The notes: generated by a model not told the origin, from the sequence alone. A stretch of 64,000 nt of DNA from Malachius bipustulatus (GCA_910589415.1 OU342631.1:55270598-55334597), one strand, 5' to 3'. Counted from the stretch's first letter, positions 11,966 to 23,100 are shown. Made by a program: numbers and translations.

Positions 11966-12605
11966 TTGCATAAATTTGATTGCTGCAGATTAATCTTTGG
12001 TTTTATTTTCATCCATCCATGCTCCCAACATTTCTCCAATTTCTATATTGGTACGCTCCACCAATCCTTCACTCTGGGTGTACCTAGATGTTCCATGTAC
12101 AATTTTTTACTTCTGGTCACATGGCATTCAGTTCTACAAGAACTGAATTGACAGAAAGAACTCGGACAAAGAACTGTCGACCATTGTCGGGATGGAGAAT
12201 TAACGGTGCTCCAAAAGTGGTGTAACTATCTAACATATTACATGCGACTTCTTCTGCCCTTTTGGTTTAGGTTTTTTTTTTTTGGTTTCGGTATAGGTTT
12301 CCGCAACACGAACTTTGTTAGATGATCTTAATAAACCATAATAAAACGATAACCGTTGTAGTTTTGCGATTGCATGTCAATCAAATCAACTTGGGCACGT
12401 GAATTAAAATTTGAATGCAGAATTGGTCTCAAAACTAATCCTCTCTTTGGAGTGACATTTTTTCTTACACTGGGTGCAAAGTCGTAGCAAATACCTTAAA
12501 CTATAATCAGAGATGTTCATTCTATGACTATAGTGTATTCCAACTCTATTCGGATCAAGCTGGCTATGGAATATGAGAACGATCAACCCAATATCATACA
12601 TTTGA
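11966..12605 (-). pseudogene. KRBA2/Ginger-like integrase fragment, frameshifted
   Basis: Read on the minus strand from 12605, the fragment has a zinc-binding remnant (RLCTQCKKK), then a frame with GLVLRPILHSNFNSRAQVDL and IDMQSQNYNGYRFIMVY, and then DHLTKF. This matches the start of an rve integrase core, where VDLIDMQS carries the first catalytic Asp. Further down, KRAEEVACNMLDSYTTFGAP and LHPDNGRQF carry the second Asp region (HPDNGR), and LNAM*PEVK leads toward the catalytic Glu region. This pattern is typical of the integrases annotated in insects as KRAB-A domain-containing protein 2-like, related to Ginger and gypsy integrases. Stops and frameshifts make it non-functional. No N-terminal or C-terminal partner domain was found. 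Confidence 0.7.
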
Positions 12606-12743
12606 CAGTGTTACTGACATACTTGACATACACTGACAAGTGGTAATATTCTAGGCTACGAGTGTTTTTGATATTGTCATTCTCCGAATAAAGCAATGTT
12701 GCCAAAGGTACAAAAAAATCGAATAATAAATATCAAATTTAGT

Positions 12744-12900
12744 TGCTTAACACTCTTCTACAATGTGACTAATTGTTTCCACAACTTCGATGCAAATAGG
12801 AGAATTTAGACTTGCAACTGCCATCCATTTGAATAACATTGAATTACAGCGTTCATGGTCATAGTTCTTAAGTGGTTTAGTTTACACCAGAGCTTTCCAT
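12744..12900 (-). pseudogene. C-terminal tail of a non-LTR reverse transcriptase
   Basis: The minus strand encodes about 45 residues with KPLKNYDHERCNSMLFKWM, then a cysteine, then ETISHIVEEC followed by a stop. This Cys/His-rich tail (C..ETxxHIVxEC) is usual at the C terminus of jockey/CR1-type ORF2 proteins. One in-frame stop lies upstream. The rest of the ORF2 is not adjacent. Confidence 0.4.
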
Positions 12901-13320
12901 TCTGGATCTTGGACTCTGCAATGCAATTAAAAGGTCTCATGATTTTTTTGCCAAAATGGATTTCATGATTTCAATCTAGTAGTAGGAGGATTTTAGAGAT
13001 CTTGTGGGTATCTCGAATTCTCGCTTAGCCGCCGCCGTTTAACCTGTCTTCTGATTATTGGTGGTATAATGTGTGAAATTAGCGGTATAGCCAAGGTGTT
13101 GGAGCTGACTTAAAACAGCCAGTAATAACTCGCATGGTGGTGTTCAATTCAGAATTAAGTTTAGGGACATGAGCGATATATTAATCCAAATTGAGGAACA
13201 CTATTCGGACCTAAAATATACAGGTGCAATTTCCACAATTTGTTATTAAAAGTATAACATGTTGGACTATGATGCATGATAATCATGATATGAGATATAA
13301 GACCTAAAAAGATTTATTCT
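12901..13320. other. No recognised gene
   Basis: The stretch separates the RT tail from the hAT fragment. I see no domain, terminal repeat or RNA gene. Confidence 0.35.
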
Positions 13321-13399
13321 TCCATACTTTTGTCAGAAGATTCCGAACTGCTTCCCCCAAGAGATATGATAAAAGGCGGAGTGTCATCAATACTCGTGT

Positions 13400-14172
13400 T
13401 TCCCATGGGTTTTGTCCAATCGTCCCGTTTAAGTGTGCCTGTATGTCTGCAGTAATTTCCCCACATAGTTCTTATTTTTCCACCACTGGAGAGGATTCTC
13501 ATGTCTCGGAATAACAGGCTCCTTTAAAACGTTATCTACCTCTACAACTCCTGCAGCCAGGGGATTGGTAGGAAATTTGGTTTTGGAAACAGATTTGTCA
13601 AAATCGGTCCATAAAAGAGTATCATACTTTGGTGTTGATAGGGCTGTACAGTTGCTGGCGGAGGAATTTCTTGAACATAGGACGATGAATCGTTGATAGT
13701 TTTAAGAGAGCTAGTTAAAGAGTTATATGCAGCTTTGTACTTTTCACTCGGGTATCCATGCCTTTTTAAACGCGGATCTAGCAGCGTTGCTTGAACACAG
13801 AGTTCGTTGTTTTCTGAATAATTGAAACGTTTATGGGTTTGATCTTTTAAAGAAATTATAAGGTTTGTAGCTTCTGGTTCAAGAGCAGAGACAAAAGGTA
13901 CTCCATTTTGATAGATAACTATCTATTTTATTTTTCAAAACATTTGAAAAAACTAAAAGTTTTGATATTGTAGTAACCTTTTCAGCACTTATTTCAACAG
14001 TTACCGCGTAAAATATTTCCAAAATTTCTGCTACTTGTTCAATAATAGTCCATTCCCAAGCGGAGATTGTGTTCAAGTTATTATCTAAAATTGCAAGGGT
14101 AGCAATAACAGCATCTTTCACTTGTAAAATGCGTGAAAGCATGTCGAAAGTGGAGTTCAAGCGAGTGGAACT
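13400..14172 (-). pseudogene. hAT-superfamily transposase, C-terminal half (ZBED-like)
   Basis: Starting at 14175 on the minus strand, the translation begins STRLNSTFDMLSRILQVKDA and continues through a helical region with TIIEQVAEILEIFYAVTVEI. It goes on to QATLLDPRLKRHGY, the conserved ATxLDPRxK block. After a break it reads PRHENPLQWWKN near 13500, the hAT C-terminal dimerisation signature. The N-terminal half, including any BED finger and the first catalytic Asp, is missing because the gene is cut at about 14172 by a foldback element. Frameshifts and stops occur between 13560 and 13880. It cannot be functional. Confidence 0.8.
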
Positions 14173-14446
14173 CACAAACTTCTGAATTTAAACACCAACT
14201 GTAAAAACCAATCTTATTTTTTCTTCTCGGACAATCTAAAAATGCAATAACATAGGAGCATTCCATTTAAAAAAAAAACATTACTTTGATATGCCACTCT
14301 AATATGGGACACTCTGTATAGTCCAAAATAATTTTAAACAATGGCCATTGTGATCCTGTACTTGAATTTGCAAAAATTTTTTTGAAAAAATTTATCATTT
14401 GGCCCACAGAGACCGCTTCGAATGAGCTGGGACACCCTGTATATGC
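14173..14446. repeat. Foldback family A, right arm only
   Basis: The sequence matches the right arm of the 40083-40965 element, from the CAAACTTCTGAATTTAAACACC block to the terminal GCTGGGACACCCTGTA. The left arm and centre are missing. It abuts the hAT fragment on the left and the endonuclease fragment on the right. Confidence 0.85.
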
Positions 14447-14449
14447 AAA

Positions 14450-14775
14450 AATCTACTACATAATTTCACCTTGGAGCCAACACACTCGATCAATGGAACA
14501 ATATCCAAAAGAAAATTCAGATTTAGTGAAGGGAAAATAAATTTACTCTTTATAGCCAGTATTACGCCACCACCACGCGTTTTATCCACTAGATCAAACT
14601 AACGATCTCTGCGATAGACAATGAACCGATCCGAGAAATACTACGAACTCAGGATCTCCGAGGATAACCACGTCTCAGTCAATTCGACACAATCTACGTC
14701 TATATCATGCACATTTACATAAAAATTAGAAGTTTTTGCTCGCATACCACGAAAATTCCGCAAGTAGCAGACAAA
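14450..14775 (-). pseudogene. Apurinic-type endonuclease N-terminal fragment of a non-LTR ORF2
   Basis: The minus strand reads NFRGMRAKTSNFY, then VDCVELTETWLSS, and later TRGGGVILAIKSKF. These are the first conserved blocks of an exonuclease-endonuclease-phosphatase domain: the N-RGLR-K start, the catalytic E in TETW, and the RGGG-VLIAV strand. The domain ends near 14450, where the foldback arm begins. An internal stop lies between the TETW and RGGG blocks. It follows, and slightly overlaps, the ORF1 immediately upstream on the same strand, the expected ORF1-ORF2 order of one element. Confidence 0.75.
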
Positions 14776-15630
14776 ATTCTGTTGGAATCCTAGAGGTTTT
14801 TTGAGGATTTGATTGAGTCTTCTTCTTCTTCTCTACCATATGTGGATAGCCATTTTTATATCTCAGCCTTATATCCTTCTCATCAGCCACAATCCTGCTT
14901 TTGAACTCCTTAACCACCAATCTGCTCCTTTCACGCTACCAACTTGTCAAATCAGCATGAAAGTGGCTTTTGTTTCATTAGCCTCACTCCCTGCCCGGCC
15001 AATCCGAACGATCTTTTTTGGCTTGGCAAGGAATCTGGTTGACTCGGTTCAGATCATCGAGAACCCTATCACTAACACCTTCAGCCGTCGACTCGTCAAC
15101 ATTACCTATAAAGAATCACATTACAGCAGCGTCTCCTACGATCTTCAATTTCCGAAATCATGTCGGATATTCCAGGAGATGCAACATCAGCGATGTTGCA
15201 ATCCACCGAGACCCCATCATCACCGAGACCCCAGCAGGATAGAATACTGCTTCAACTGATTTAGCTCATTCCTTATAACACCAACGTCCTTTTCCAATAT
15301 ACTCAGCCTGCTATTAATCTTTGAGAATTCCTTACTTATGACTTCCATTATCGTAGATTGGAATGACTCAAACTGAAGCTTCATAACTTCCTCTATAACT
15401 GCCACCTGCGGAGACTTGACATTGCCGACACAGGTAGAACATCTCCAAGTGTTTGCTGCCAGCTTCGCAGGATCAGGTTCATCTATGCCTATGCCTAAGC
15501 ATTTAAGACACAAACCATAACACTTAGTGGATGGAGTCGTTGGAGTTACTGCAGAACTGCATTTTAAGAAATAACTGGGCATTCTGATACAATCACCTGA
15601 TCGATAACGACTGACAATCAGCTGTATCAA
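14726..15630 (-). pseudogene. Non-LTR retrotransposon ORF1 with N-terminal PHD-like finger, frameshifted
   Basis: The minus strand from about 15590 encodes a Cys/His cluster (CYGLCLKCLGIGI, later WRCSTC) resembling a PHD finger. A helical, probably coiled-coil segment follows around 15350-15250 (SKINSRLSILEKDVGVI). After a frame change come EIEDRRRRCCNVILYR, then VVKEFKSRIVADEKDIRLRY ending near 14730. That last part is the usual nucleic-acid-binding domain of these ORF1 proteins. Such ORF1 proteins bind element RNA in the cytoplasm. The EN fragment directly downstream supports one element. Several stops break it. Confidence 0.65.
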
Positions 15631-15879
15631 GACAGAACTGAATTAGTGAGTCTCGGTCTGCAACCAGATCGAGTGAGCGAACACTGGGATCTCGTTTAAG
15701 GGGGAAAAGGATGTGGAATTTTTTGTTTAAGCAGAACTGAGGTGGTATCTCGTCACTAGGCACACCCAGGATGGGATCTGCCTGGATGGATTCTCTCAGT
15801 TATTGTTGGGTAGATCCATGCCTCGGTATAACCGGTGTCATGAGTCGGCAGATTATCTGATTCGCTGTACCTTATACAT
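15631..15879 (-). mobile_element. Probable remainder of the R1-like element beyond the foldback insertion
   Basis: The stretch lies directly across the 748-bp foldback from the R1-like RT fragment. One minus-strand frame reads HDTGYTEAWIYPTITERIHP with no stop for about 40 residues. It may be the continuation of the RT C-terminal region that was separated by the insertion. I cannot assign a domain. Confidence 0.35.
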
Positions 15880-16627
15880 ACCGTGTGTCCCCGGATAGGT
15901 GAAACGACTCTTATAAAAGACAAAAATTTTTTGATTTCAATTTTAATTTTTTCGGGTTCAACCCTGCTTGGCGAAAGAGTAATTTCTAACAAAATTTTAG
16001 TTTTGAAAAATCAAGCATGCCTTGGAAATTTCCAAGAAACCGGTTTTTCTGTTGAGTAAAGTGCCTTTTATGTGGCAAATACGACAAAATGTTATTTGGA
16101 AAAGTTGTTCAGAATCAACATTTAGGTCCCTATACGAAATTTCAAAATCATAGGCCAACTTTTATTTTTTTCATTTATTTTTATGTTAATTTTACAAATC
16201 AAAGAATTTCATAATTTGAAACAATGACTGCCATGGAAAAACCAAATTGTACCCATAGCAATAGCAATTTGTCAATATCAGTCTTTGTTACAAATGAAAT
16301 TCTTTGATTTGTGAAATAAACATAAAAGTAAATGTAAAAGATCAAAGTTGGTCTATGATTTTGAAATTTGGTATACGGACCTAAATGTTGATTCTAAACA
16401 ACTTTTTCAAATAACATTTTGTCGTATTTGTCACATAAAAGGCACTTTACTCAACAGAAAAACCGGTTTCTTGGAAATTTCCAAGGCGTACTTGATTTTT
16501 CAAAACTAAAATTTTGTTAGAAATTATTCTTTAGTCAAACAAGGCTGAACCCCAAAAAATTAAAATTAAAATCAAAAAATTGTTGTCTTTTATAAGAGTC
16601 GTTTCACCTATCCGGGGACACACCGTA
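15880..16627. mobile_element. 748-bp foldback element, family F
   Basis: The two halves are reverse complements over almost the whole length. The ends read TACCGTGTGTCCCCGGATAGG on the left and the inverse (CCTATCCGGGGACACACCGTA) on the right. Inner landmarks such as AAACCGGTTTCTTGGAAATT and CATTTAGGTCC recur inverted. Only about 100 bp in the middle (about 16200-16300) is loop. TA flanks are compatible with a TA target duplication. It has no coding capacity and sits inside an R1-like RT gene. Confidence 0.85.
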
Positions 16628-17625
16628 TATGTGTAATGATGGAAAATTGAGTAAAACCTCTAGTGCTGCAGTTGGGGTTATTGTCATTGCTCCTGTTATG
16701 CTCAGGCAGTCTAGTCGTTGAGTTTTTTCCAGGAGCTTTTGCGCCTGCAGCTGGGTGGTCTTCGTCCAACATACCACTGACCCGTAGGTTATCATCGGAC
16801 TTACGACCTGAGTGTATAGCCACTGGGTAATTTTAAGGTTCAATCCTCAACTTTTACCACAGAGTCTTCTGCATCTGCCTAAGCTTATGGCAGCTCTCTG
16901 GGCCGTTTTAGTAAGGTGTTGATTCCATGTAAGTCTCTGGTCGAATATTACTCCCAGATATTTCGCTTCTGTTGCGTATGGAATCTCCTCCCCATTTAGT
17001 GACAGTCGATGTAGTTCGACTAGATTAGTCTTTTTAGTAAAGGGAACCACTATGGTTTTGGACCACAACACACCAGTGGTTAACCTTGTTTAGTGGTGAT
17101 TGCACCCTCTCCGAAACCGTGGCCAGGAACTTGCCCCTCACTACGACTACTAGATCATCCGCGTATCCAAGGAAGCAGAACCACTCATTGGTCAGCGTTC
17201 TTAAAAGGTTGTCGACCAGGGCAGTCCACAGCAGAGGAGACAGGACCCCTCCCTGCGGACAGCCATTGGTCGTTTTTAGGGTCCTGGAAGTACCTCCCAA
17301 TAATTCTGAGGAGATTTGCCTAGTTATAAGGCTCTCCTCGATCCATCGGCAGACGGTGTTTGGCCTGATCATTTCTCTGATCAGGGACTTAAGGTCATCT
17401 AACGCCAGGTCAGTTGACTTGCCTGTTTGGTAGGCGTATTGGTGTTGGCTAAGAGGGTTTACCTTCAATGCCGTATCCCTAATGTATCTATCAATAAGGC
17501 TCTCCAACGTCTTTAGGAAGAAAGGAGAGGCTGATAGGTCGGTAAGCCCTGGGAGTAAGGTCACGTTAACAGGTTTTCCTTAGTTTGGCAGGTATGACTT
17601 CAACATTATCATTATTTCTTTTGCG
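16628..17625 (-). pseudogene. R1-like non-LTR reverse transcriptase fragment
   Basis: The minus strand contains AYRPISLSSFLLKTLESLID (17570-17500), QHQYAYQTGKSTDLAL, and GCPQGGVLSPLLWTALVDNL (about 17260), with FLGYADDLVVVVRGKF carrying the catalytic YADD near 17160. It continues with KYLGVIFDQRLTW (about 16930) and TYGSVVCW, and then CLSITGAMTITPTAALEVLL, the thumb and C-terminal signature typical of R1-clade elements. Motif A is lost in a deletion between the TGKST and CRWIEE regions. Two frame changes split the gene. The 5' part abuts the PolB remnant at about 17625. Confidence 0.8.
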
Positions 17626-20060
17626 AGTAGGATTCTGAGCAGATGCCCTAATAGAATAGAGTCCCCAAGGTAGTGTGTCATACCTTCCATTTATTAGGCA
17701 TCTTTTATTATCATGGGGGCTTAAGGCAATTTTGATATTAGTGATGCTAGACTTTGATTAGTCTAGATTGATTAGCTTTTGCTCAACGGACTTCTCAGTT
17801 TCATCACGCAAACACACGAAATAGTCATCAAAAGAGATTCGATTTTTAACTATATGATTCTTCGCTCCCTTAACATTTTTAACATGGTCAAGACCATCAA
17901 CTCTGATAGGTCGAAAATTACATTTTCGATCTCAAGCTAACAAATTCAGTCATTATTTCACCATTCATTTCATCTTTTATTAGGCCCAGCACTTTCTTAT
18001 TGACTTGTGGAATGTTATAAATATTATCTCTGAGATAATCACTAGTATCAAATTTATCATAATAATCACGCTGAATAATATCATAGATATCAGGACATTC
18101 TGTTAAGTAAATAATGGAATCCGTATCTGTATAAGCAGCTCCACACTTATCAGCAAATAATAACTTCATGTAATCATAGTGGAACTCTTTATAGTGAAAA
18201 TTTTAGTTTTTGATATATCCAATTTACTCATTCCTACATAAATTGGCTTGTTAAATTAGATATCAGTTTTGTTAAGTTCAATGGCGACCAAACTCTCATC
18301 AAAAATTACGATATTTTTAAACTCTGGCTTAGCAATCAAAGCTTCTGTCCCATAGCGGCCCTGTCATTTTGTAACCAGTTTCACAACGCTATGTTTACGT
18401 ATATTTTCCATCGTCTTGCCAAAACGGCGATGTTCAGGGCAAAAGGGAATATCGGAATGCATATCAAGCAAACTCATAGGATATTCCAAGTCCACCTCAA
18501 GAATATACCCCTTATCAGCATCATCATCAGTACTCATAACATCAAAATTTTTAGGGTGCACCCAATTAAACTCGCCATAAGGTAGATATTGTGACATAGC
18601 CCAACTATATTGATTACTAATATCAAAATAAGTAAGATATTTACTAATCTCAGCCGTATTATAATCGATAATATATTTGTTGTTCGATTTGGCATATCTA
18701 AGAGAGCATTGGCTGAGACCTCCCAGAATCCCACATTCCACAAGCATCAACTTATCAACATCAGTCAATAATTCAAGAGTGATGTGAGTATGCTTCAACA
18801 TACAATCGCAAGTTTACCCAGGTAATGTAAAATAATGAGCAGGATCAAGCTTATAAATGCTTAAGCAGCTCCGACGAAATTGCTCAAATACATCAGCAAG
18901 TAACATAACATCAGTCTCGAGATATAAATCTGAGTATTCCCCGAGATTTTTACAATTAAATGTATTCCACACTTGCAGAGTATGAGTATAATCCTCATCA
19001 GTTAGTTATATTGCTATCATCGAGCTTGTTATAAAAGTCGGCTTTATCAGGAAGCTGATCTCATTGAATTTATCATAGCAATCAAAGTCGTCATAGGGAT
19101 AGACTCCTTTTCTTGTTAATAATTTCAAATATTTTTCTTTATTAATTGGTAAAACATTAACTCGTCCAGCTATCTCAGCAGCTAAGTTTTTGATAATGAA
19201 ATGAGAGTCATACCCGCTTAAGTTATGGAACACAATAGGTACGGTGTGAGTGTCTTGGAAATTGATGTTGCAGGCCTCGTGTGCGGGTCCTCGAAAATTA
19301 GTTTTACCACCCATGTCATTATTTCCAGAAGCCAAGTTAAAAAGATCTCGTACCTTTTTATCTTCAGAAGTGAAAGGTTGTATACTACATGTATAGCAGT
19401 GTGTAGCATTATTATAGTATGATTGCTCAGCTAGAGTGAGCGGATCTATGGGGATGGGGCACAGAGAGACTGTTTCCAAATCTTCAGCGAAATTCTTGAG
19501 CTCATTTGTAAACCAGCTTATACAATCTTTGCCGCGGTATGATCGATAGAACGATAATGAGTCATCATACGAACACTTCACATAATATGCAATGCTACAT
19601 AGTTGATGCTTCTGATATCTTTATTCTTAACATCGCATGGCTCTAGCAGACACTCCAGGTCAGCATAGACGATGAATGCGGCCTTAATTTTGTTCTTGAA
19701 ATTTTTAAACTGGACATATTTATTTTCTTCAGTGGGCAAAGTTATTTTACAGTCATTCAATTTGATGCAGTCATCATAATGCTCATCTCTGCCGGATTCT
19801 GTATGAAAGTAATGTAGACAACGGTCACACAAGAGCTTCATTAGCTGAGTTGACAATAAACGTGAAAGACTTTTCACCCAAGCATAATGATATGTGGGAG
19901 TCACCTCACAATCTTTATTATACTGATCATGAAAAAGTAGTAAGTTCACATGCTTCACTCTTTTATTTTTAGTTAGGAAAGAAAGCTGAACTGTATAGCA
20001 TTTCTTAATCTTCTTCAGAATGTAAACATTAATTGATATATCATTCTGGTTTGGCCACAT
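17626..20060 (-). pseudogene. Protein-primed family B DNA polymerase of a Polinton/Maverick-type element, broken
   Basis: On the minus strand from 20060 a Cys/His finger (LCDRCLHYFHTE) leads into FIVYADLECLLEP (Exo I, D-x-E). Exo II follows (VFHNLSGYDSHFI, about 19200) and Exo III (LYLETDVMLLADVFEQF, about 18920). Next come motif A (YFDISNQYSWAMSQ, about 18600), a motif B region (KPIYVGMSKLDISK, about 18230) and motif C ([12 protein letters not shown], about 18130). A C-terminal block reads KIALSPHDNKRCLINGRYDT (about 17700). At least four frame breaks separate these parts, so it is inactive. Proteins of this type replicate self-synthesising Polinton/Maverick transposons and related adintovirus-like viruses. 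No capsid, integrase, ATPase or protease gene of such an element was found nearby. Confidence 0.75.
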
Positions 20061-21057
20061 TTAAATTCTCATCTCACACTGCACAAAATTACACTAAGCA
20101 GACTTATCCATAAATTTGAAATTCCCGCTATCCTTTTACCTACTCCTCTAAGTTACCAATCGTCCGCGCAGCGAGAAGGTACAAGAAGAGAGAGAAACCA
20201 AGAAAGAGACACTCCGCCGCAGTCGAAAAATCGCCGATACTTAGATCGATTGTTTTCTTTAAAAACCCGCTTACCCGCTATTGAAATAAAATCAATAATT
20301 AATCCCGCTATAAAACAAATACCGTTGAGTTACACGATCATTATCAAAACAGTGCCTGTCGGAGAGAAAGTGTTACAACAAAATTACGGTTTAGGAAAAA
20401 GAAAATCTCCAGCGACCAACCAAACAAGGTAACTCCTTTTTTTATTGAATTTCCCACCATAATTTATGATCCTTCGAGCCGGATCATTACATATTACAGT
20501 CCATATATCCTCAATAATACATAATACACGCTTAATATTAAATCTTTTTGATAAATTTGAATCATTCATTTATTCATAAAATTAAACGCCAACATTGTCG
20601 CTGTCTTATCGCGTAGTAGATATCATTTTTGAAATGTCTACATTGAATTGAAGGTATTAGAAGCTAAGCAACAGAGCTTATTTTCTGTCGCTCAAAATTT
20701 ATATGATATAAGTATACTTTATTTTTTATTTAGATGGATTTCACTAAGTCAAAATTTTAGGGGAACGATTGGCAACAAGACTGATTAGGTTGGTTATGGT
20801 GATAGTTGTTACTAGAATAGTTACTAAATTAATTTAGGTTATGTCGATTAGTTGAAATGTCATTTTATTTCAAAATTTAAAATTCAAAAAACTATAAACG
20901 CAATTTTTAAAGGTAAATTGTAAAATTTTAGAGACTTGTAAATGTAAGTACCTAGCTATTTACTCTTATAAATCTTGTGTATGTAGGATTAGACCGATTC
21001 CTTCTTAGTTTTATGTAAAAATGTTGAAAATAGTAGATTTTTATTGACAAATAGAGG
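20061..21057. other. No recognised gene
   Basis: A 60-codon plus-strand frame at 20250-20432 has no recognisable domain. The rest is AT-rich with stops in all frames. Part may belong to the flank of the Polinton-type remnant, but no long terminal inverted repeat was seen. Confidence 0.4.
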
Positions 21058-21157
21058 TACTCCTCGACAAGAATATCTTGGCGGTTGTTAAAGGAGAGAG
21101 AGGTCCTAGAACGAGACAGAAAATCACCCCACCACCATATCTGTTTTAGTACATTCT

Positions 21158-21306
21158 TGCCCGTATTCACAAACGATAATTTCCTAAATAATTACGTAAT
21201 TATTTAAATGAGTGAGATGGAGATATGCAGTTTTTTTGCAATAGAATGAGATGGGGATAATTGATTACGTAATTATTTAGGAAATTATCGTTTGTGAATA
21301 CGGGCA
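21158..21306. mobile_element. 149-bp MITE inserted in the transposon's left TIR, with TCT target duplication
   Basis: Inverted ends TGCCCGTATTCACAAACG and CGTTTGTGAATACGGGCA enclose a palindromic AATTACGTAATTATTT-rich core. TCT lies on both sides (21155-21157 and 21307-21309). Removing the element and one TCT restores the match between the two TIRs of the host transposon. A second copy lies at 34625-34774. Three-base duplications are typical of PIF/Harbinger-type elements. Confidence 0.85.
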
Positions 21307-21403
21307 TCTATGTAATAAATTTTGATTTTTGAACAATGTTTTGACATTGATATTTGACGTTTATGTTTTATTATGTTTGTGACAGTTAATTATTACAAAC
21401 GTA

Positions 21404-22065
21404 TTGCAAGCTTTTGAAATGAAAAATTTTAACAGCCAAGTTATTGCTAATAAAACCCTTTCCGGTCAAAGCCGTGAAATTATTAATAACGTTTATAAAT
21501 ATTTTCTTGGTGAATCTAAAAATCGTGGTCCTATTTTACCAATTAATCAAGTTCAAAAACGGGTTGCTGCTGCGACAGGCATTAGTGAACGGACTGTTCA
21601 AAGGATTGTGTGGTGGAAACAAGCAGAATCATCGATGGCCAAACGGATAAATTTACTTCTTCTGATAAAAAAAGAACTAAATTAGCAACAAAAACCAATT
21701 TGGATGACTGTGGTCAATGTTTACTGCGTCGAATTATACACAATTTTCATACAGCCGAAAAAATTACTCCAACGTTCGAGAGGATCACTGCAAAATTTAC
21801 AGAAGATAACGAATACAATGGATCAAGAGAAAGTGTCAGAAAGATTATCCATAAACTGGGCTGTCGGTGGAGAAAAACAAGATCCAATAGAAAAATTTTG
21901 ATGGAAAAGCAAGAAGTGCGATACTTGCGTCTTCAGTTTCTTAGAAGGGTATGAGAAATTATAGAGCCGAAGCAGGTAGAAATATAGTGTACATAGATGA
22001 AACGTATATCCATTCTTCTCATGCTCATATTATTTACATAATTTATTTGTTTGCGAATAATTGTT
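21404..22065 (+). pseudogene. IS630/Tc1-mariner-like transposase, frameshifted and C-terminally lost
   Basis: The first frame (21404-21685) contains VQKRVAAATGISERTVQRIV, a helix-turn-helix for DNA binding. After a frame change, 21690-21950 encodes a second helical region with SRESVRKIIHKLGCRWRKTR, typical of the linker before the catalytic domain. A further frame after the TGA near 21952 reads NIVYIDETYIHSSHAH, where the D of YIDET is the first catalytic aspartate of the DDE domain. The sequence then degenerates, and the second D and last acidic residue are missing. The protein would have bound the element TIRs and catalysed cut-and-paste transposition. It cannot now be active. Confidence 0.75.
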
Positions 22066-22495
22066 AATTTATATTTATATAGAATAGCACATTTAGTATG
22101 TACCTATAATTATTTGTATTGTCCCCGAAAGTGTCGCAGAGTTTTTAATAAATTTTACATCCATGGTCTGCATTTTAAATGGCTTACACCAAGAAAAATT
22201 CCTACTGGTATTATTCTCTAACAATATTAGATGAAGGTTGATAGAAACCAGTCAATGTTCTAACTAAAACTCCCGTGTTTATTTTAGATTTTCATTTTTT
22301 CATATTAATTGAACGCAGCCAAATTAGCTTCTAGCTCATAATAAAATTTAAATGTCAAGTATCAATTTCCATACATTTTACAAAATTTATTACATAGAAT
22401 GTACTAAAACAGATAAGGTGGTGGGGTGATTTTCTGTCTCGTTCTAGGACCTCTCTCTCCTTTAACAACCGCCAAGATATTCTTGTCAAGCTGTA

Positions 22496-23100
22496 CTTAC
22501 ATTATTTAATAATTTTTTAAGAATTTCTCAAGGAATCTGATTAAACTGTATTTTTGCTTAATCTGGAGAAACATCTTTCAATCGCTATTGTTTATAGCAT
22601 TTGATTATTCATTCTGTTCTTTCTTTTGAAATAAATTTACCTGCCTCAGCATTTTATTGATAATTTGGTTTGTGAATTTGACAACTTCAACTTTTCAAGT
22701 TTCTTAGCGTTTCGCTGTGACTAGAGTACCGACTGAGGACCCAGACCTAGTTTTCGCAAAACGTCATTAGATAGTCAATCAACAGTTAAATTTATCCTCA
22801 AAAATTAAATAACTATTAAACAAGGATAACAGTGCAACTTACAACAAGCAAACATGTTTTGCAGGTGACGTCATAGCCTATACCCGAATCGAGGAATGTT
22901 GCCGTTACTTTAGTCACAAACGTACATTTTTTTCAAGGTCAAGAAAACAGGTTTACCATCCTACAATATGAAAATTACTGTTTAAAGATTGCACAGGGTA
23001 CCAACTTGACAGCTGTTTGACAAGTCCATCTAAATAAAAAATAGACTGTAAATCAGTTGGAACACCAAAGGGAAATCAAAGATTTCTAACACGTACAAAA
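22496..23100. other. Leader region before BEL/Pao gag, no LTR identified
   Basis: No gene recognised. The BEL/Pao coding region begins downstream, so a 5' LTR and primer site might lie here. I could not find a matching 3' LTR because the 3' end of the element is cut off at about 28699. Confidence 0.35.

Larger units (their letters stand above)
21060..22493. mobile_element. Tc1/mariner-IS630-like DNA transposon with long terminal inverted repeats
   Basis: The left arm starting near 21060 (GACAAGAATATCTTGGCGG, later CCTAGAACGAGACAGAAAAT, TCTGTTTTAGTACATTCT) is repeated inverted and nearly perfectly at about 22370-22493. If the inserted MITE is removed, the arm identity continues through ATGTAATAAATTTTG, giving TIRs of more than 110 bp. 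TA dinucleotides bound both ends (21058-21059 and 22494-22495), fitting a TA target duplication. Without the MITE the element is about 1.28 kb, the usual Tc1/mariner size. It encodes a broken transposase. Confidence 0.75.

Noticed and set aside
14813..15259. 148-codon plus-strand frame
   Set aside because: It is the antisense shadow of the minus-strand non-LTR ORF1, whose motifs are clear.
17086..17433. 115-codon plus-strand frame
   Set aside because: Antisense shadow of the R1-like RT on the minus strand.
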